From Hoylesella buccalis ATCC 35310 (GTDB taxonomy: Bacteria > Bacteroidota > Bacteroidia > Bacteroidales > Bacteroidaceae), in assembly GCF_025151385.1 (NCBI RefSeq), contig NZ_CP102287.1, positions 1,364,001-1,428,000 of the forward strand: DNA of 64,000 nt, given 5' to 3'. Numbering within the stretch: position 1 is the stretch's first letter; every line of letters starts with the position of its first letter. The position numbers were made by a program, and so were the translations under genes. Shown piece by piece: positions 17,816 through 26,254 of this stretch. The notes under the pieces were generated by a model. It was given only the letters and a program-made list of their open reading frames with translations, made no database searches and had not been told where the DNA came from.

Positions 17816-18283
17816 ATGGGACTATATCAATACGGTGTAGGTGGCAATGAAGTAAAAGTAGATGCCAATGAGTCAATTGCTGAGATTCCTTCGAATCGAA
17901 CATTGTTTGTTCAGAAACTTACGGATGAAGCTCCGGTAAATCCAGAAGCTGTCTATGGTTTAGAGACAGTCGAGGATGTCTTCGAGCGTTTTAATCCGAC
18001 AGTTCAACTAGAACACCAAGATCAGGAAGGAACGCCTGTCGTGGAAACCATGAGTTTTCATAATCTTGGAGATTTTGGTGCCAAGAACCTTAAAGAGAAC
18101 AGCCCTTTCCTTTCTCAATTGGATGTGGAAAAAGAGCAGTATGTAAAGATAGCTCGTCAGTTATCCTCCAATCGTGCTTTGCTGAAAGCAGTGGAGAATG
18201 CTGAAACACGTTCGGCAATGATTGAGTTATTGGAAAAAGCCATAGAAGAAATATCAAAGTCTAATCCATCAAATGAAGAATAA
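17816..18283 (+). CDS. tssB: TssB, T6SS contractile sheath small subunit
   Basis: A 155-residue protein beginning MGLYQYGVGGNEVKVDANES, with LVQKL-like TLFVQKLTDEAP and the TssB core VEDVFERFNPTVQLEH, MSFHNLGDFGAKNL. A helical C-terminus contains ALLKAVENAETRSAMIELLE. TssB and TssC heterodimers form the contractile sheath around Hcp. It has its own promoter and is followed 2 bp later by tssC. In many loci tssBC start the operon; here they are downstream of the variable Rhs region. Confidence 0.9.
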   Translation: MGLYQYGVGGNEVKVDANESIAEIPSNRTLFVQKLTDEAPVNPEAVYGLETVEDVFERFNPTVQLEHQDQEGTPVVETMSFHNLGDFGAKNLKENSPFLSQLDVEKEQYVKIARQLSSNRALLKAVENAETRSAMIELLEKAIEEISKSNPSNEE

Positions 18284-18285
18284 CT

Positions 18286-19662
18286 ATGGATACAGAGAAG
18301 AAGACTAAAAGCAGTCAGCAGGTAAGTTCAGTTGCACAGTCCTCTCAAGCAACATCGCCATCTTCATCTGCGCTAGACAAACTCAAAGAGTTTGGAGGTT
18401 TTGCTTTCATTGAGAATACAATTGACGGAATGTCAAACCTTAACCCCAATCGCAAGGCGAGGAGGAACATCTTTCTGACTGACGAACAGTGGGCAGGGGA
18501 ACGAAAATTACTTTCCAGTCGTTTGAAAGTATGGATAGAACTCCTCAAATCCGGAGAGTCTGTCGAGAAAATGAGAGACGAGGCAAAGCAACGGGCTTTG
18601 CAAGTTGAAGAGAACTTAAATGCCAATCTTCTGGCGGCTCTCTCACGTACACGCGAGTTGGAAGCTGCTTATCGTTCCATCGCTTTATTCTACAAAAACA
18701 CAGAAGCAGATAAGGTCAAGAACATTACGATTGTCAATGCAGACCTTGAACAGCTCCGAGACCTAGACAATACTCTTTTCATTGATTATATCGGCAATGA
18801 GTTAAAGCAGAATTACGACCGACTTGATTTGCGTCGTAACTATTCACTTCTAGTTGTCCCAGGCTATCTTGGCTCTAATGCCGTCTTAGACAAATGGTCT
18901 AAAATGGCACATGAAACCAAGGCTGTTCTGATTACGGATTTCCAAGACTTGGAAAGTCCGGATGATGTTGTAGATGTCTTTTTCAATGCTGATCACACAG
19001 GTGGCGAAGTCTTTAAGGCAAATACTATCATGACCTGCAACTGGTTGCTTGGTCGTCCGAAAGTAGATGCTGTTGGCGAAGAAGAGAACTTATATGTTGC
19101 CCCTTCTGGTGCTTTGGCAGGAAAAATCTACATGACATTGATGTCTCAAGTTGTTGCTGGAAAGAAATTTGGTGGACTGAACGAAGTAGAAAGTGTCCGC
19201 TTTGATTTAAAGAAAAGCGAAATTTCAGAACTGGAACGTATGGGACTCGTTCCTATGGTGAATGAGTATAGCCGTGTAATGGCATTCTCTGCAAAGACAC
19301 TTTTCAATGGAGACAACATCGGTTTGCAGACTTATTCCGTTGTTCGTGTCTTTGACTATATCACCAAAGTGCTCTTTGACTTTTTGAACCGCAGAGCGTT
19401 TGAGAACTGGACAACACGCACAGAGGCTGATTTGCGTTCTCAAATTGTCAAGTTCTTGGACGGAGTTCAGGGACCAAGCAAACTTATCGAAAAGTTTAAG
19501 GTACTTAAGATAGAGCAAGATAAGAATCAGAAAGACAAGGTTCTCTTGGACATCCATATCACCCCGTATTTTCCTGCAAAGAGTTTTGTGATACAACTCG
19601 CAGGACACAAAGGAGACAATCCGGAAGATACTGTTTGGGAAAGTGAGTATAAGCAGGAATAG
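18286..19662 (+). CDS. tssC: TssC, T6SS contractile sheath large subunit
   Basis: A 458-residue protein, two bases after tssB. The core contains LRDLDNTLFIDYIGNELKQN and LLVVPGYLGSNAVLDKWS. The C-terminal handshake region has RRAFENWTTRTEADLRSQIV, a TssC signature (FEN W followed by a helix), and KVLLDIHITPYFPAKSFVI. The length is slightly under the ~490 of proteobacterial TssC, usual for Bacteroidota. No ClpV, TssE or TssF gene is in the window; they probably lie upstream of base 1. A strong terminator follows. Confidence 0.92.
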   Translation: MDTEKKTKSSQQVSSVAQSSQATSPSSSALDKLKEFGGFAFIENTIDGMSNLNPNRKARRNIFLTDEQWAGERKLLSSRLKVWIELLKSGESVEKMRDEAKQRALQVEENLNANLLAALSRTRELEAAYRSIALFYKNTEADKVKNITIVNADLEQLRDLDNTLFIDYIGNELKQNYDRLDLRRNYSLLVVPGYLGSNAVLDKWSKMAHETKAVLITDFQDLESPDDVVDVFFNADHTGGEVFKANTIMTCNWLLGRPKVDAVGEEENLYVAPSGALAGKIYMTLMSQVVAGKKFGGLNEVESVRFDLKKSEISELERMGLVPMVNEYSRVMAFSAKTLFNGDNIGLQTYSVVRVFDYITKVLFDFLNRRAFENWTTRTEADLRSQIVKFLDGVQGPSKLIEKFKVLKIEQDKNQKDKVLLDIHITPYFPAKSFVIQLAGHKGDNPEDTVWESEYKQE

Positions 19663-19679
19663 AGGTTTATAACTTGATG

Positions 19680-19724
19680 GGGCAATATTCCTATACTTAT
19701 GAATAGGATATATTGCCCGTTTTA
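19680..19724 (+). terminator. Rho-independent terminator after tssC
   Basis: GGGCAATAT (19680-19688) pairs with ATATTGCCC (19710-19718), with an inner CCTAT/ATAGG stem and a short loop, followed by GTTTTAA. It ends the tssBC unit, so the two genes after it need read-through or their own promoter. Confidence 0.8.
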
Positions 19725-19763
19725 ATCCAACAAGATCCATGTATTAAAATATTTCAAACATCA

Positions 19764-20618
19764 ATGAGCCAACAAATAAATACAGGATTAGAGTTTTATC
19801 TAAAAAAACAAATTGCAATGGCTCAACGTGAGACATTGTCAGTACACCATAGATGTTTAGGCAATCCATACCAGCATCTATGTGATACATTAAAACGGGC
19901 ATTAGAGAATAATCCCCAAACAAGGATAGCATTAGATGGATATGCTCACGAAGGAATGAAGCAATTACTGTCCAATGACACTTTATTACGACAAAATGGG
20001 ATAAATACGGGAAAAGGTGGAATATCTTTTGATAACTTTAGCAATATAACTGGAAAAATAGTAAATTCTACTGGAGTTTATTGTGGATATCGACAATATG
20101 ACCTTTACATTGATGCAGACTGGAATAATGGGGTTGCAAGGTGGAAAGGGAAAAATGATAAATGGTATATGGAGAAGGTGGAAGGAAAGGTGGACTTTTT
20201 CGGAAATCAATATACAGGGGCTAGAAGAGATATTATCAGTAAAGCAACAAAATACAAAAAATTTGGTGAAGGATTATTTTGGATCGGAACAGTCATTTCT
20301 GTTGCACAAGCCGGCATTGCTTTTTCAGAAAAGGATAAAATAGGTATAGCTAAATCTGGAGTAGATATAGTGATTGGAGTTATTGCTACTTACGGAGGTC
20401 CTCCAGGATGGTTTGTGGGGGGAGTTTATTTATTCTTAGATCTATTTGGCGCATTTGAAGGTAAACATTTTAGAACTTTATCCCCATATGCAAACAATCC
20501 TTATGTCCAATTGCGCGATAAGACATATGTAAAATCGCCCATGGTTTTACCACCAATAAAAAGAAAAATAATGCCAAGAATAATACCTGAATTCAGACAA
20601 GGCTATAAACGGTATTAA
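19764..20618 (+). CDS. Candidate T6SS effector with glycine-rich hydrophobic C-terminal region
   Basis: A 284-residue protein of no family I can name. The start MSQQINTG at 19764 is preferred over an in-frame upstream start at 19713 inside the terminator. The first ~190 residues are soluble (LKRALENNPQTRIALDGYAH, GGISFDNFSNITGKIV, DLYIDADWNNGVARWKG). Residues ~175-245 form glycine-rich hydrophobic segments (GLFWIGTVISVAQAGIAF, SGVDIVIGVIATYGGPPGWF, VGGVYLFLDLFGAF), a pattern common near the ends of polymorphic toxins. A basic proline-rich tail ends it. It is AT-rich relative to tssBC, and a membrane protein follows 1 bp later. A membrane-acting effector is my inference; no catalytic motif is seen. 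Confidence 0.5.
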   Translation: MSQQINTGLEFYLKKQIAMAQRETLSVHHRCLGNPYQHLCDTLKRALENNPQTRIALDGYAHEGMKQLLSNDTLLRQNGINTGKGGISFDNFSNITGKIVNSTGVYCGYRQYDLYIDADWNNGVARWKGKNDKWYMEKVEGKVDFFGNQYTGARRDIISKATKYKKFGEGLFWIGTVISVAQAGIAFSEKDKIGIAKSGVDIVIGVIATYGGPPGWFVGGVYLFLDLFGAFEGKHFRTLSPYANNPYVQLRDKTYVKSPMVLPPIKRKIMPRIIPEFRQGYKRY

Positions 20619-20619
20619 T

Positions 20620-21033
20620 ATGAATATTTGGAAATATATCTATATTAAATTCTATAAATGTCGTAGACATATAGTAGGTAAGACACTTGGCGAGGAATAT
20701 ACCGCAATGTTGTTTATCGCATCTTTAGACTGTTTGTGGTATTGGGGCACAATTACTTTTATTGATGGCTTTTTAGGTTATCCATTATTACCTATGCATA
20801 AGTATCTTTACGCATCTTTATTGATAGGAGGAGCTTTGATTATAGAAAAACTTCGCAAAATGACGATGTGCAAAGAAGGATTATTCGAGGAAATGATAAA
20901 GGAAGTTGAGGAAGAACCTCATGAAGTGGTGTGGAATGTCTTATCTATAATGTATATATTATGTACATTCGGATATATTATTTTAGCCATATTGTTATGG
21001 AGTAATAGACTCATTCCTACTTTAGCAATTTAA
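20620..21033 (+). CDS. Three-helix membrane protein, candidate immunity protein for the preceding effector
   Basis: A 137-residue protein starting 1 bp after the preceding stop, so it is translated with it. Three hydrophobic helices are visible: ~27-48 (MLFIASLDCLWYWGTITF), ~61-78 (KYLYASLLIGGALII) and ~109-131 (VLSIMYILCTFGYIILAILL). An acidic loop KEVEEEPHE lies between the second and third. The N-terminus is basic. Tight pairing, AT-rich composition and end-of-locus position fit an immunity protein held in the inner membrane, which would match a membrane-targeting effector. No family is recognised. Confidence 0.5.
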   Translation: MNIWKYIYIKFYKCRRHIVGKTLGEEYTAMLFIASLDCLWYWGTITFIDGFLGYPLLPMHKYLYASLLIGGALIIEKLRKMTMCKEGLFEEMIKEVEEEPHEVVWNVLSIMYILCTFGYIILAILLWSNRLIPTLAI

Positions 21034-21097
21034 TTGGTCTTTTACTTTCTTGATTACAAAAACTACATAAAGATTACTAATGTCATCATATTAATGT

Positions 21098-21121
21098 GCC
21101 CTAATATAGGGCTAATTTTTT
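21098..21121 (+). terminator. Terminator closing the T6SS region
   Basis: GCCCTA (21098-21103) pairs with TAGGGC (21107-21112), followed by TAATTTTTT. It lies between the plus-strand candidate effector pair and the convergent minus-strand mobC, and marks the T6SS/conjugation boundary. The 107-bp gap 21034-21140 holds nothing else. Confidence 0.7.
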
Positions 21122-21140
21122 CCGCATAGTTACGGTAAGA

Positions 21141-23144
21141 TTATTCTTTTATCAGATGCTGCAATGAAGGATCATTTTTAATTCTTTCTATTTCCGAATC
21201 AACAAGCGTTAGTATCTCTTGTTTTATCTTACGATAGTTGGCTTCGATGGTCTCTTTGAGATTATCGGAGCCATCTTCGTTTATGAAGTTCGCTATCACA
21301 GGTATGGGCTGATAGGCTTTCATCTCGGCTGAGACCTTGCCACTATCCACCACAATCTCCGCATGGAAAATCTTTTGGTCAATACGTTCGTCAAAGTTAT
21401 CGGAAACTGCACCTACAAACATACCTTGGGTGAGGTTGCTGATTTTTGATGCAGGGATAAGGCTGTCCATCTGTGTGGAAATGGAAGTAGACTTATCGCT
21501 TCGATTGATGGTCATGGACTGCCGTTGCTGAAGCACCTTGCCGAATCTTTCGGAAAGTGTCTTGGCAGTTTCCCCAACTACTTGCCCGGAGAACACATTA
21601 CCCACCGTGTTCTGAATTACCTTACTCTCCTTGTCCCCATAGTCACGAGTAAGCTGTGAGAAGTCTTGAAAACCTAAACATACCGCCACCTTGTTACTTC
21701 GTGCAGTAGCAATAAGGTTATCCAACCCACGAAAGTAGATAGTCGGCAACTCGTCGATTATCACAGACGATTTGAGCTGCTTCTTCTTATTGATGAGCTT
21801 CACGATACGGCTATTATACAGACCAAGTGCTGCCGAATAGATATTCTGGCGGTCGGGATTGTTGCCGACCACGAGTACTTTCGGCTCATTGGGATTGTTG
21901 ATGTCGAGTGAAAAGTCATCACCCGTCATCACCCAATAAAGGGCTGGTGAAATCATACGGGAAAGTGGTATCTTGGCACTGGCAATCTGCCCTTGCAGCT
22001 GGTCTTGTGCTCCGCCCTCCCAAGCGTCCATAAAGGGTGAAAGGTAATTGGCAAGTTCATCGTAGGAAGTGAGTATCGGGAATATCTGCGCATAGGGTCG
22101 GTTCAGGAACTCTATGGCGTGCGGAAAGGTGCAAAACTTCCCATTCTCATATATCTTCAGAAACCAGATAATAGCAGCGAGCAAAATAATCGGCGATTCC
22201 ACAAAGAAATCACCCTGCTTCTGAATCCACGAGCGGTTGAGATTGAGCATAATCGTATAGGCACTCTCGTAAGCGTCCGATATATCTGTCATAAAGGCAG
22301 GATTGATAGGATTGCAGCGATGCGACTTTCTCGGATCATCGAAATTGATTACATAGAACTGCGGCTTTATCTTGTAGGCATCCAAGTGATTTAGCAGGTG
22401 ATTATAAGCAATCTCGGAAAGGTCGGGAAATTTATAGTCGTAGATGTACATGGCAAAGCCTTTCTCTATCTGCTGCTTGATGTAATTGTTCACGATAGCG
22501 TAGGACTTACCAGAACCCGGTGTACCGAGCACCATTGAGGCACGGAACGGATTGACTACGTTAATCCAACCCTTGTTCCATTTCTTCTTATGGTAGAAGC
22601 GTGTAGGAAGGTTTACCGAGTATTCATTTTCCATCAATCGGGTTTCTTGCATGAAACTCTCGTTCTCTGTATTGAAAACATCGTCCATCAGGTTATTTTT
22701 GAGTAGTCGGCTCATCCATACACCTCCCATCAGCAGGAAGATATAGCCAATGGAGAGCGTGAAGATATAGAGCGAAGCCGCTCCAATTTTTCCTATGGGC
22801 AATGCCAACAGCCACCAGTTGAGAAAGAAAAAGACAAAGCCGGAGAAAAGCACCGTCCAAATCTTTGGCCATGTGATTTTCTCTTCTTTCACGCCCTTTG
22901 TCCCAAGGCAGGACAAGGCAAGAAATACCACGCAAAAAAGTTTTGTCCATAAGATAGACGAAAACAATCCTGTCGTGCGCTGAAAATTCATGAGTATCTT
23001 GTTGATGATACCGAGCGTGAAGTGCCACTCTTGAAAAGCCTCGTAACAGAACCAATAACAGTTAATCAGGAGGAATATCACGGATATGCCCCGCATAAAG
23101 TCCATGACTTTACCCAATGCCCTTAAATCATCTTCTTGTGCCAT
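21141..23144 (-). CDS. mobC: MobC/TraG-type conjugative coupling ATPase (type IV coupling protein)
   Basis: A 667-residue VirD4-like protein that couples the relaxase-DNA complex to the mating channel at the inner membrane. Four N-terminal membrane helices lie within residues ~17-145. The Walker A motif GTPGSGKSYA is at ~207-216 and the Walker B-like VIIDELPTIYF near 455, with TARSNKVAVCLGFQDFSQL downstream as in T4CPs. The C-terminus is acidic. It is the last gene of the minus-strand mobA-mobB-mobC unit, 66 bp after mobB. The ATG at 23144 precedes the first membrane helix. Confidence 0.88.
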   Translation of the reverse strand: MAQEDDLRALGKVMDFMRGISVIFLLINCYWFCYEAFQEWHFTLGIINKILMNFQRTTGLFSSILWTKLFCVVFLALSCLGTKGVKEEKITWPKIWTVLFSGFVFFFLNWWLLALPIGKIGAASLYIFTLSIGYIFLLMGGVWMSRLLKNNLMDDVFNTENESFMQETRLMENEYSVNLPTRFYHKKKWNKGWINVVNPFRASMVLGTPGSGKSYAIVNNYIKQQIEKGFAMYIYDYKFPDLSEIAYNHLLNHLDAYKIKPQFYVINFDDPRKSHRCNPINPAFMTDISDAYESAYTIMLNLNRSWIQKQGDFFVESPIILLAAIIWFLKIYENGKFCTFPHAIEFLNRPYAQIFPILTSYDELANYLSPFMDAWEGGAQDQLQGQIASAKIPLSRMISPALYWVMTGDDFSLDINNPNEPKVLVVGNNPDRQNIYSAALGLYNSRIVKLINKKKQLKSSVIIDELPTIYFRGLDNLIATARSNKVAVCLGFQDFSQLTRDYGDKESKVIQNTVGNVFSGQVVGETAKTLSERFGKVLQQRQSMTINRSDKSTSISTQMDSLIPASKISNLTQGMFVGAVSDNFDERIDQKIFHAEIVVDSGKVSAEMKAYQPIPVIANFINEDGSDNLKETIEANYRKIKQEILTLVDSEIERIKNDPSLQHLIKE

Positions 23145-23169
23145 AATCGTATTGTTTTTGGAGCCTCCC

Positions 23170-23196
23170 CCAACCCCTCCTAAGGAGGGGAGTTGG
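23170..23196. repeat. GC-rich palindrome between mobB and mobC
   Basis: CCAACCCCTCC and its near-exact reverse complement (GGAGGGG then GTTGG) meet around a TAA centre, giving a compact hairpin in the 66-bp mobB-mobC gap. This kind of palindrome is scattered in Bacteroidota intergenic regions. It may adjust expression between the two genes; there is no T-tract, so it is not a plain terminator. Confidence 0.5.
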
Positions 23197-23210
23197 AAAT
23201 GCTCGTGTAT

Positions 23211-24491
23211 TTAATGTTTTCTTCGTCTAAGTTTTACCTTACTTTGTCTGCGGAGTTTGCGCTGCCATGCCGCCTCCTTCCAATCATCGTTGCCCGTAGG
23301 TGTGAACGAACCATCCGCCATATCCTCGATGAGTTCATCAACAAGGTTGTCGCCGTCTTCTGTATTTGGGTGCAAAGATTCATTTGTAGATGTCTGCTCC
23401 AAGTGTTCTGAAGGACTGCCATACAACGCTACATCCAAGAATGGATTGTGTGTTGGATTGGATAGATACGCATTGAATACATTAGCAGCATATCCCTTGC
23501 CCAATCGGGAGCCGTTAAGCGCAATTCCCTCTTTATCGTCAATAAAGGTAATGCCATAGATACGACCGCTTTCGTTCTTTCGGATAACCACCCTCAAGCC
23601 CTGTTCCTCCAATCGTTGTAGCAGGTTTTCCTCTGTCTTTGGAGAGGTACGCATTGTTTGTAACACCTTGTTCCTTATGGTTGGTATCAGTGGTTTGACA
23701 GCTTGTCTTGATTTCTGCATCCTGTTCTGCACAGCAGTATAGCCCACACCACGACCGATGTCCGATGCGTTGATGGGTGTGCTTACCTTGTCGCCCTTAT
23801 CATCAGTCGGAACATAAACCAGTCCGTCATATTTCTTTCCCCGAAACTCCGTCTTTACTTCTTCTACGGCAAGGTTATATTTGCCCAAAATGGCGTTTAG
23901 TTCGCCCAATGAACAGAACTTATAATGTTTTAGCACCATGCGGAGGACACTTGCCATTTGCTCCTTGATATTTCCTCTAGTAGTGTCAATCTTAGGTGTT
24001 TCATTCATCACCTTGTCAGCGATCTTTGAGCTTGGGATAAGATTGTATTTCTTTTCCAAGGTATCAGTAATCTTCTTACTTCTCCGCTTTTCAAATTTAT
24101 CGTTGATTTTCTTTCCACGACTGTCCACCCGAAGCGACACGATGTGTATATGCTCACGAGCGATGTCGCTGTGCTTGAACACGATATAGGGCTGCTTGCC
24201 ATAGCCAAGTGCTTCCATATACTCTTTGGCAATCTGCGTGAGCGTTTCATCAGATAGTTTCTCGTCCGGATGTGGATTGAGCGAGCAATGGAATATCATC
24301 TTCTTTGTTCGGCATTTCTCAGGGATAAGTACTTGCATATCGGCAAACACCTCTGCCATCGTATATCGTTCCTCTTTGTTTTGATACAAGCCTTGAGTAA
24401 GAAGAATGCTTGCTTCCTCTTTCTCTACCTTTTTGAAGTTATAGCCGAGTGCTCCTCCAAGGTTCTCCGTTGCAGAAATCTTGGCTATCAT
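23211..24491 (-). CDS. mobB: MobB-type relaxase
   Basis: A 426-residue relaxase/mobilisation nuclease. Residues ~1-160 form the catalytic domain with KHSDIAREHIHIVSLRVD near 106-123, the HxH metal motif of MobP-type relaxases (H107, H114, H116). It nicks oriT and carries the strand into the recipient. The C-terminal part includes IYGITFIDDKEGIALNGSRL, a conserved region of Bacteroidota relaxases, and a basic tail RKLRRQSKVKLRRRK. Its start overlaps the mobA stop by 4 bp. The candidate oriT lies just upstream of mobA. Confidence 0.88.
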   Translation of the reverse strand: MIAKISATENLGGALGYNFKKVEKEEASILLTQGLYQNKEERYTMAEVFADMQVLIPEKCRTKKMIFHCSLNPHPDEKLSDETLTQIAKEYMEALGYGKQPYIVFKHSDIAREHIHIVSLRVDSRGKKINDKFEKRRSKKITDTLEKKYNLIPSSKIADKVMNETPKIDTTRGNIKEQMASVLRMVLKHYKFCSLGELNAILGKYNLAVEEVKTEFRGKKYDGLVYVPTDDKGDKVSTPINASDIGRGVGYTAVQNRMQKSRQAVKPLIPTIRNKVLQTMRTSPKTEENLLQRLEEQGLRVVIRKNESGRIYGITFIDDKEGIALNGSRLGKGYAANVFNAYLSNPTHNPFLDVALYGSPSEHLEQTSTNESLHPNTEDGDNLVDELIEDMADGSFTPTGNDDWKEAAWQRKLRRQSKVKLRRRKH

Positions 24492-24901
24492 CTCTTGCGG
24501 TAGTCAATGGTTAAACGGATAGCCTGTTCTTGCAAAGCTATGATTTGAGCCGACAGTTTCTCCAACTTTTCAAGCAGAATCTGTGCGGTCTTGACCGAAT
24601 GATAGCTGTTGATGGCACGCACGGATTGGTTATACAGCACGCCAATTTTATGGATTTGTGCCGTCAGTTCGGAGAGTTTACGGTAGTATTCCACGGCGGA
24701 TTTATCCACCGTTATCACCTTGAAACTCTCCCCAAGAATGCGACTACGCACAAAATCCGACTTGGTCTGTGCACCCGAACGCTGAAACAAATCAATTGCC
24801 CTTTGCTGGTCTTTTGGGTTAGGCAACCGTACATGCCAATTATCCCAACGGGGCTTTTCTGCTTGTTTCGGTTCTAAACTATGTTTCGTTTCCTTTTCCA
24901 T
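24488..24901 (-). CDS. mobA: MobA-type relaxosome accessory protein
   Basis: A 137-residue basic protein with a central segment RSGAQTKSDFVRSRILGESF, resembling the ribbon-helix-helix DNA-binding core of MobA/MobC relaxosome proteins. A long helical tail follows (YYRKLSELTAQIHKIGVLYN...). It should bind oriT and help the relaxase nick. It is the first gene of the mob unit, overlaps mobB by 4 bp, and is next to the palindrome-rich intergenic region. Confidence 0.78.
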   Translation of the reverse strand: MEKETKHSLEPKQAEKPRWDNWHVRLPNPKDQQRAIDLFQRSGAQTKSDFVRSRILGESFKVITVDKSAVEYYRKLSELTAQIHKIGVLYNQSVRAINSYHSVKTAQILLEKLEKLSAQIIALQEQAIRLTIDYRKR

Positions 24902-25108
24902 TTCCGTTTTGGTTTCTAATTACGACTTTGGAGTGATTATCCCCTCGCACCGAGGCAAGGTTCTTTGTGGTACAAACTGCGGTTTGTGTTACAAAGACAC
25001 ACCTTGCCAATATCAAGAAATGATACGATTGAAGTATCCACCCTTGTGGGGTGTCTGCTTCGGGATTTTACCTCCATGTATTATTCTCGCCTGCAAAGTT
25101 ACGGCGAG
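24902..25108. other. Candidate origin of transfer (oriT) region
   Basis: The non-coding stretch beside mobA is rich in inverted repeats. ACAAAC...GGTTTGT around a TGC centre (near 24973-24989) sits inside a larger CTTTGT...ACAAAG pair. A second hairpin (25031-25061) has GAAG...CTTC outside and CACCC...GGGGTG inside around TTGT. Position between divergent mobA and traA is standard for oriT in this class of elements. The nic site cannot be placed from sequence alone. Confidence 0.5.
25086..25108 (-). promoter_or_regulatory. Possible mob promoter -7 box inside an operator-like palindrome
   Basis: On the minus strand TAACTTTGC (25101 down to 25093) matches the Bacteroidota -7 box. It is framed by CTCGCC (25086-25091) and GGCGAG (25103-25108). 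No good -33 TTTG stands at the right distance. If real, the start would lie ~190 nt before mobA and transcription would cross the oriT hairpins. Confidence 0.4.
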
Positions 25109-25225
25109 TTTTCAAATATCTCATTATCAGTGGTATTCACTCTTTTTCCTCGCATTTCCCTGCACTTCATCGGTGGTTGAAAGTTAGGATAAAACCTTGT
25201 TATTTTGCAACCGAATTCAGTGAAA

Positions 25226-25423
25226 AGTCAACTTAAAATTCATTTGAATGAAGAGTGCAAGAAGATAGTTTCAACCTCTGTGATTCTTATCCGAATGAAA
25301 TTCAGGATATAGTCAATTTTAATCCTTTGAGCTGAGTCAATTTTAATCTAAGTCAAAATTCGACTTTTGAGTCGGGTCAAGAATAAGGTTTCAACTTTGG
25401 ACGTAATCAGACTTATCAGTCAA
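25226..25423 (+). promoter_or_regulatory. Repeated AGTCAA motifs upstream of traA
   Basis: AGTCAA occurs at 25226-25231, 25311-25316, 25335-25340, 25351-25356 and 25418-25423. Two copies extend to AGTCAATTTTAATC (from 25311 and 25335), and a related GGGTCAA ends at 25380. The cluster ends 44 bp before the traA ATG. Such repeats may be binding sites for a regulator of the tra operon or a partition-type centromere for the ParA-like TraA. No exact TAnnTTTG promoter is visible in this gap. Confidence 0.45.
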
Positions 25424-25466
25424 GTTAAAAAATAATTTATAACACAACTAACGACCATTCAAGATT

Positions 25467-26240
25467 ATGAAAAAGAAAAACGAAACACCCATCTATCTGG
25501 GCTTCGCCTCACAGAAGGGCGGAGTGGGCAAAAGCAGCCTTGCGGAAATCTTGGCGGCTATCTTATACTACGAAAAGAATATCCCTCTTGCCGTCGTGGA
25601 CTGCGATGGCACACAGGAATCGTTCTTCAAGCTACGCGAACGGGACAGAGACCTTATCGAGTCCTCCCCCGAACTGGGCAAGGAACTTCACGAGCGTCTG
25701 GCTTGCTATGGCAAAAAGTCATACCCAATCATCCGAAGTAAACCGGAGAGTGCCGTCGGTGATATTGAGAAATATATTAAAAAGAAAGCATCCCCTCCGC
25801 AACTCGTTATTTTTGACTTTCCCGGTCATGCTGTTACAAGTGCCTTGATGGACTTGTCCATTACGATGGACTACATTATCTCTCCGATAGAAGCCGACCC
25901 TCAGTCGCTAGCATCGAGTTTCGCCTATGCCAAAACCATCTGTGAGTTGGGGATTGGCTTTGAAGGTTCACGTATTCAGGACTTCTTCCTGCTTTGGAAC
26001 AAGATCAATCGCAGTGCGAGTACCACGGTCATTGATTTGTTCACTGAAAACGCAAAAGAACAAGGACTGACCATCCTTGATTCACGTATCTACCATTCTG
26101 TTAGGATTAGTCGAGAACTGGCACAGGGAGGAACAAGAGGCGTGTTCCGATGCTCTTACCTTCCTCCTGCAATTTCCCTCCGTCCGCAGACGGGAGTGGA
26201 TGAATGGGTGGCGGAAGTCATGCGGAAAATCAAACTGTAA
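25467..26240 (+). CDS. traA: TraA, ParA-family ATPase of the conjugative element
   Basis: A 257-residue ParA/MinD-type ATPase. The deviant Walker A motif SQKGGVGKSS is at residues ~15-24, the switch-I-like DCDGTQESF at ~44-52, and the Walker B-like LVIFDFPG near 112-119. It is the first gene of the plus-strand tra operon in CTnDOT-like elements. The usual inference is a role in DNA positioning or tra regulation, not pilus assembly. traB follows after 14 bp. Confidence 0.85.
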   Translation: MKKKNETPIYLGFASQKGGVGKSSLAEILAAILYYEKNIPLAVVDCDGTQESFFKLRERDRDLIESSPELGKELHERLACYGKKSYPIIRSKPESAVGDIEKYIKKKASPPQLVIFDFPGHAVTSALMDLSITMDYIISPIEADPQSLASSFAYAKTICELGIGFEGSRIQDFFLLWNKINRSASTTVIDLFTENAKEQGLTILDSRIYHSVRISRELAQGGTRGVFRCSYLPPAISLRPQTGVDEWVAEVMRKIKL

Positions 26241-26254
26241 ACGGAGGATAGTGT

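Noticed and set aside
23211..24250. Alternative frames inside mobB on both strands
   Set aside because: They overlap a clear relaxase gene entirely; shadows.
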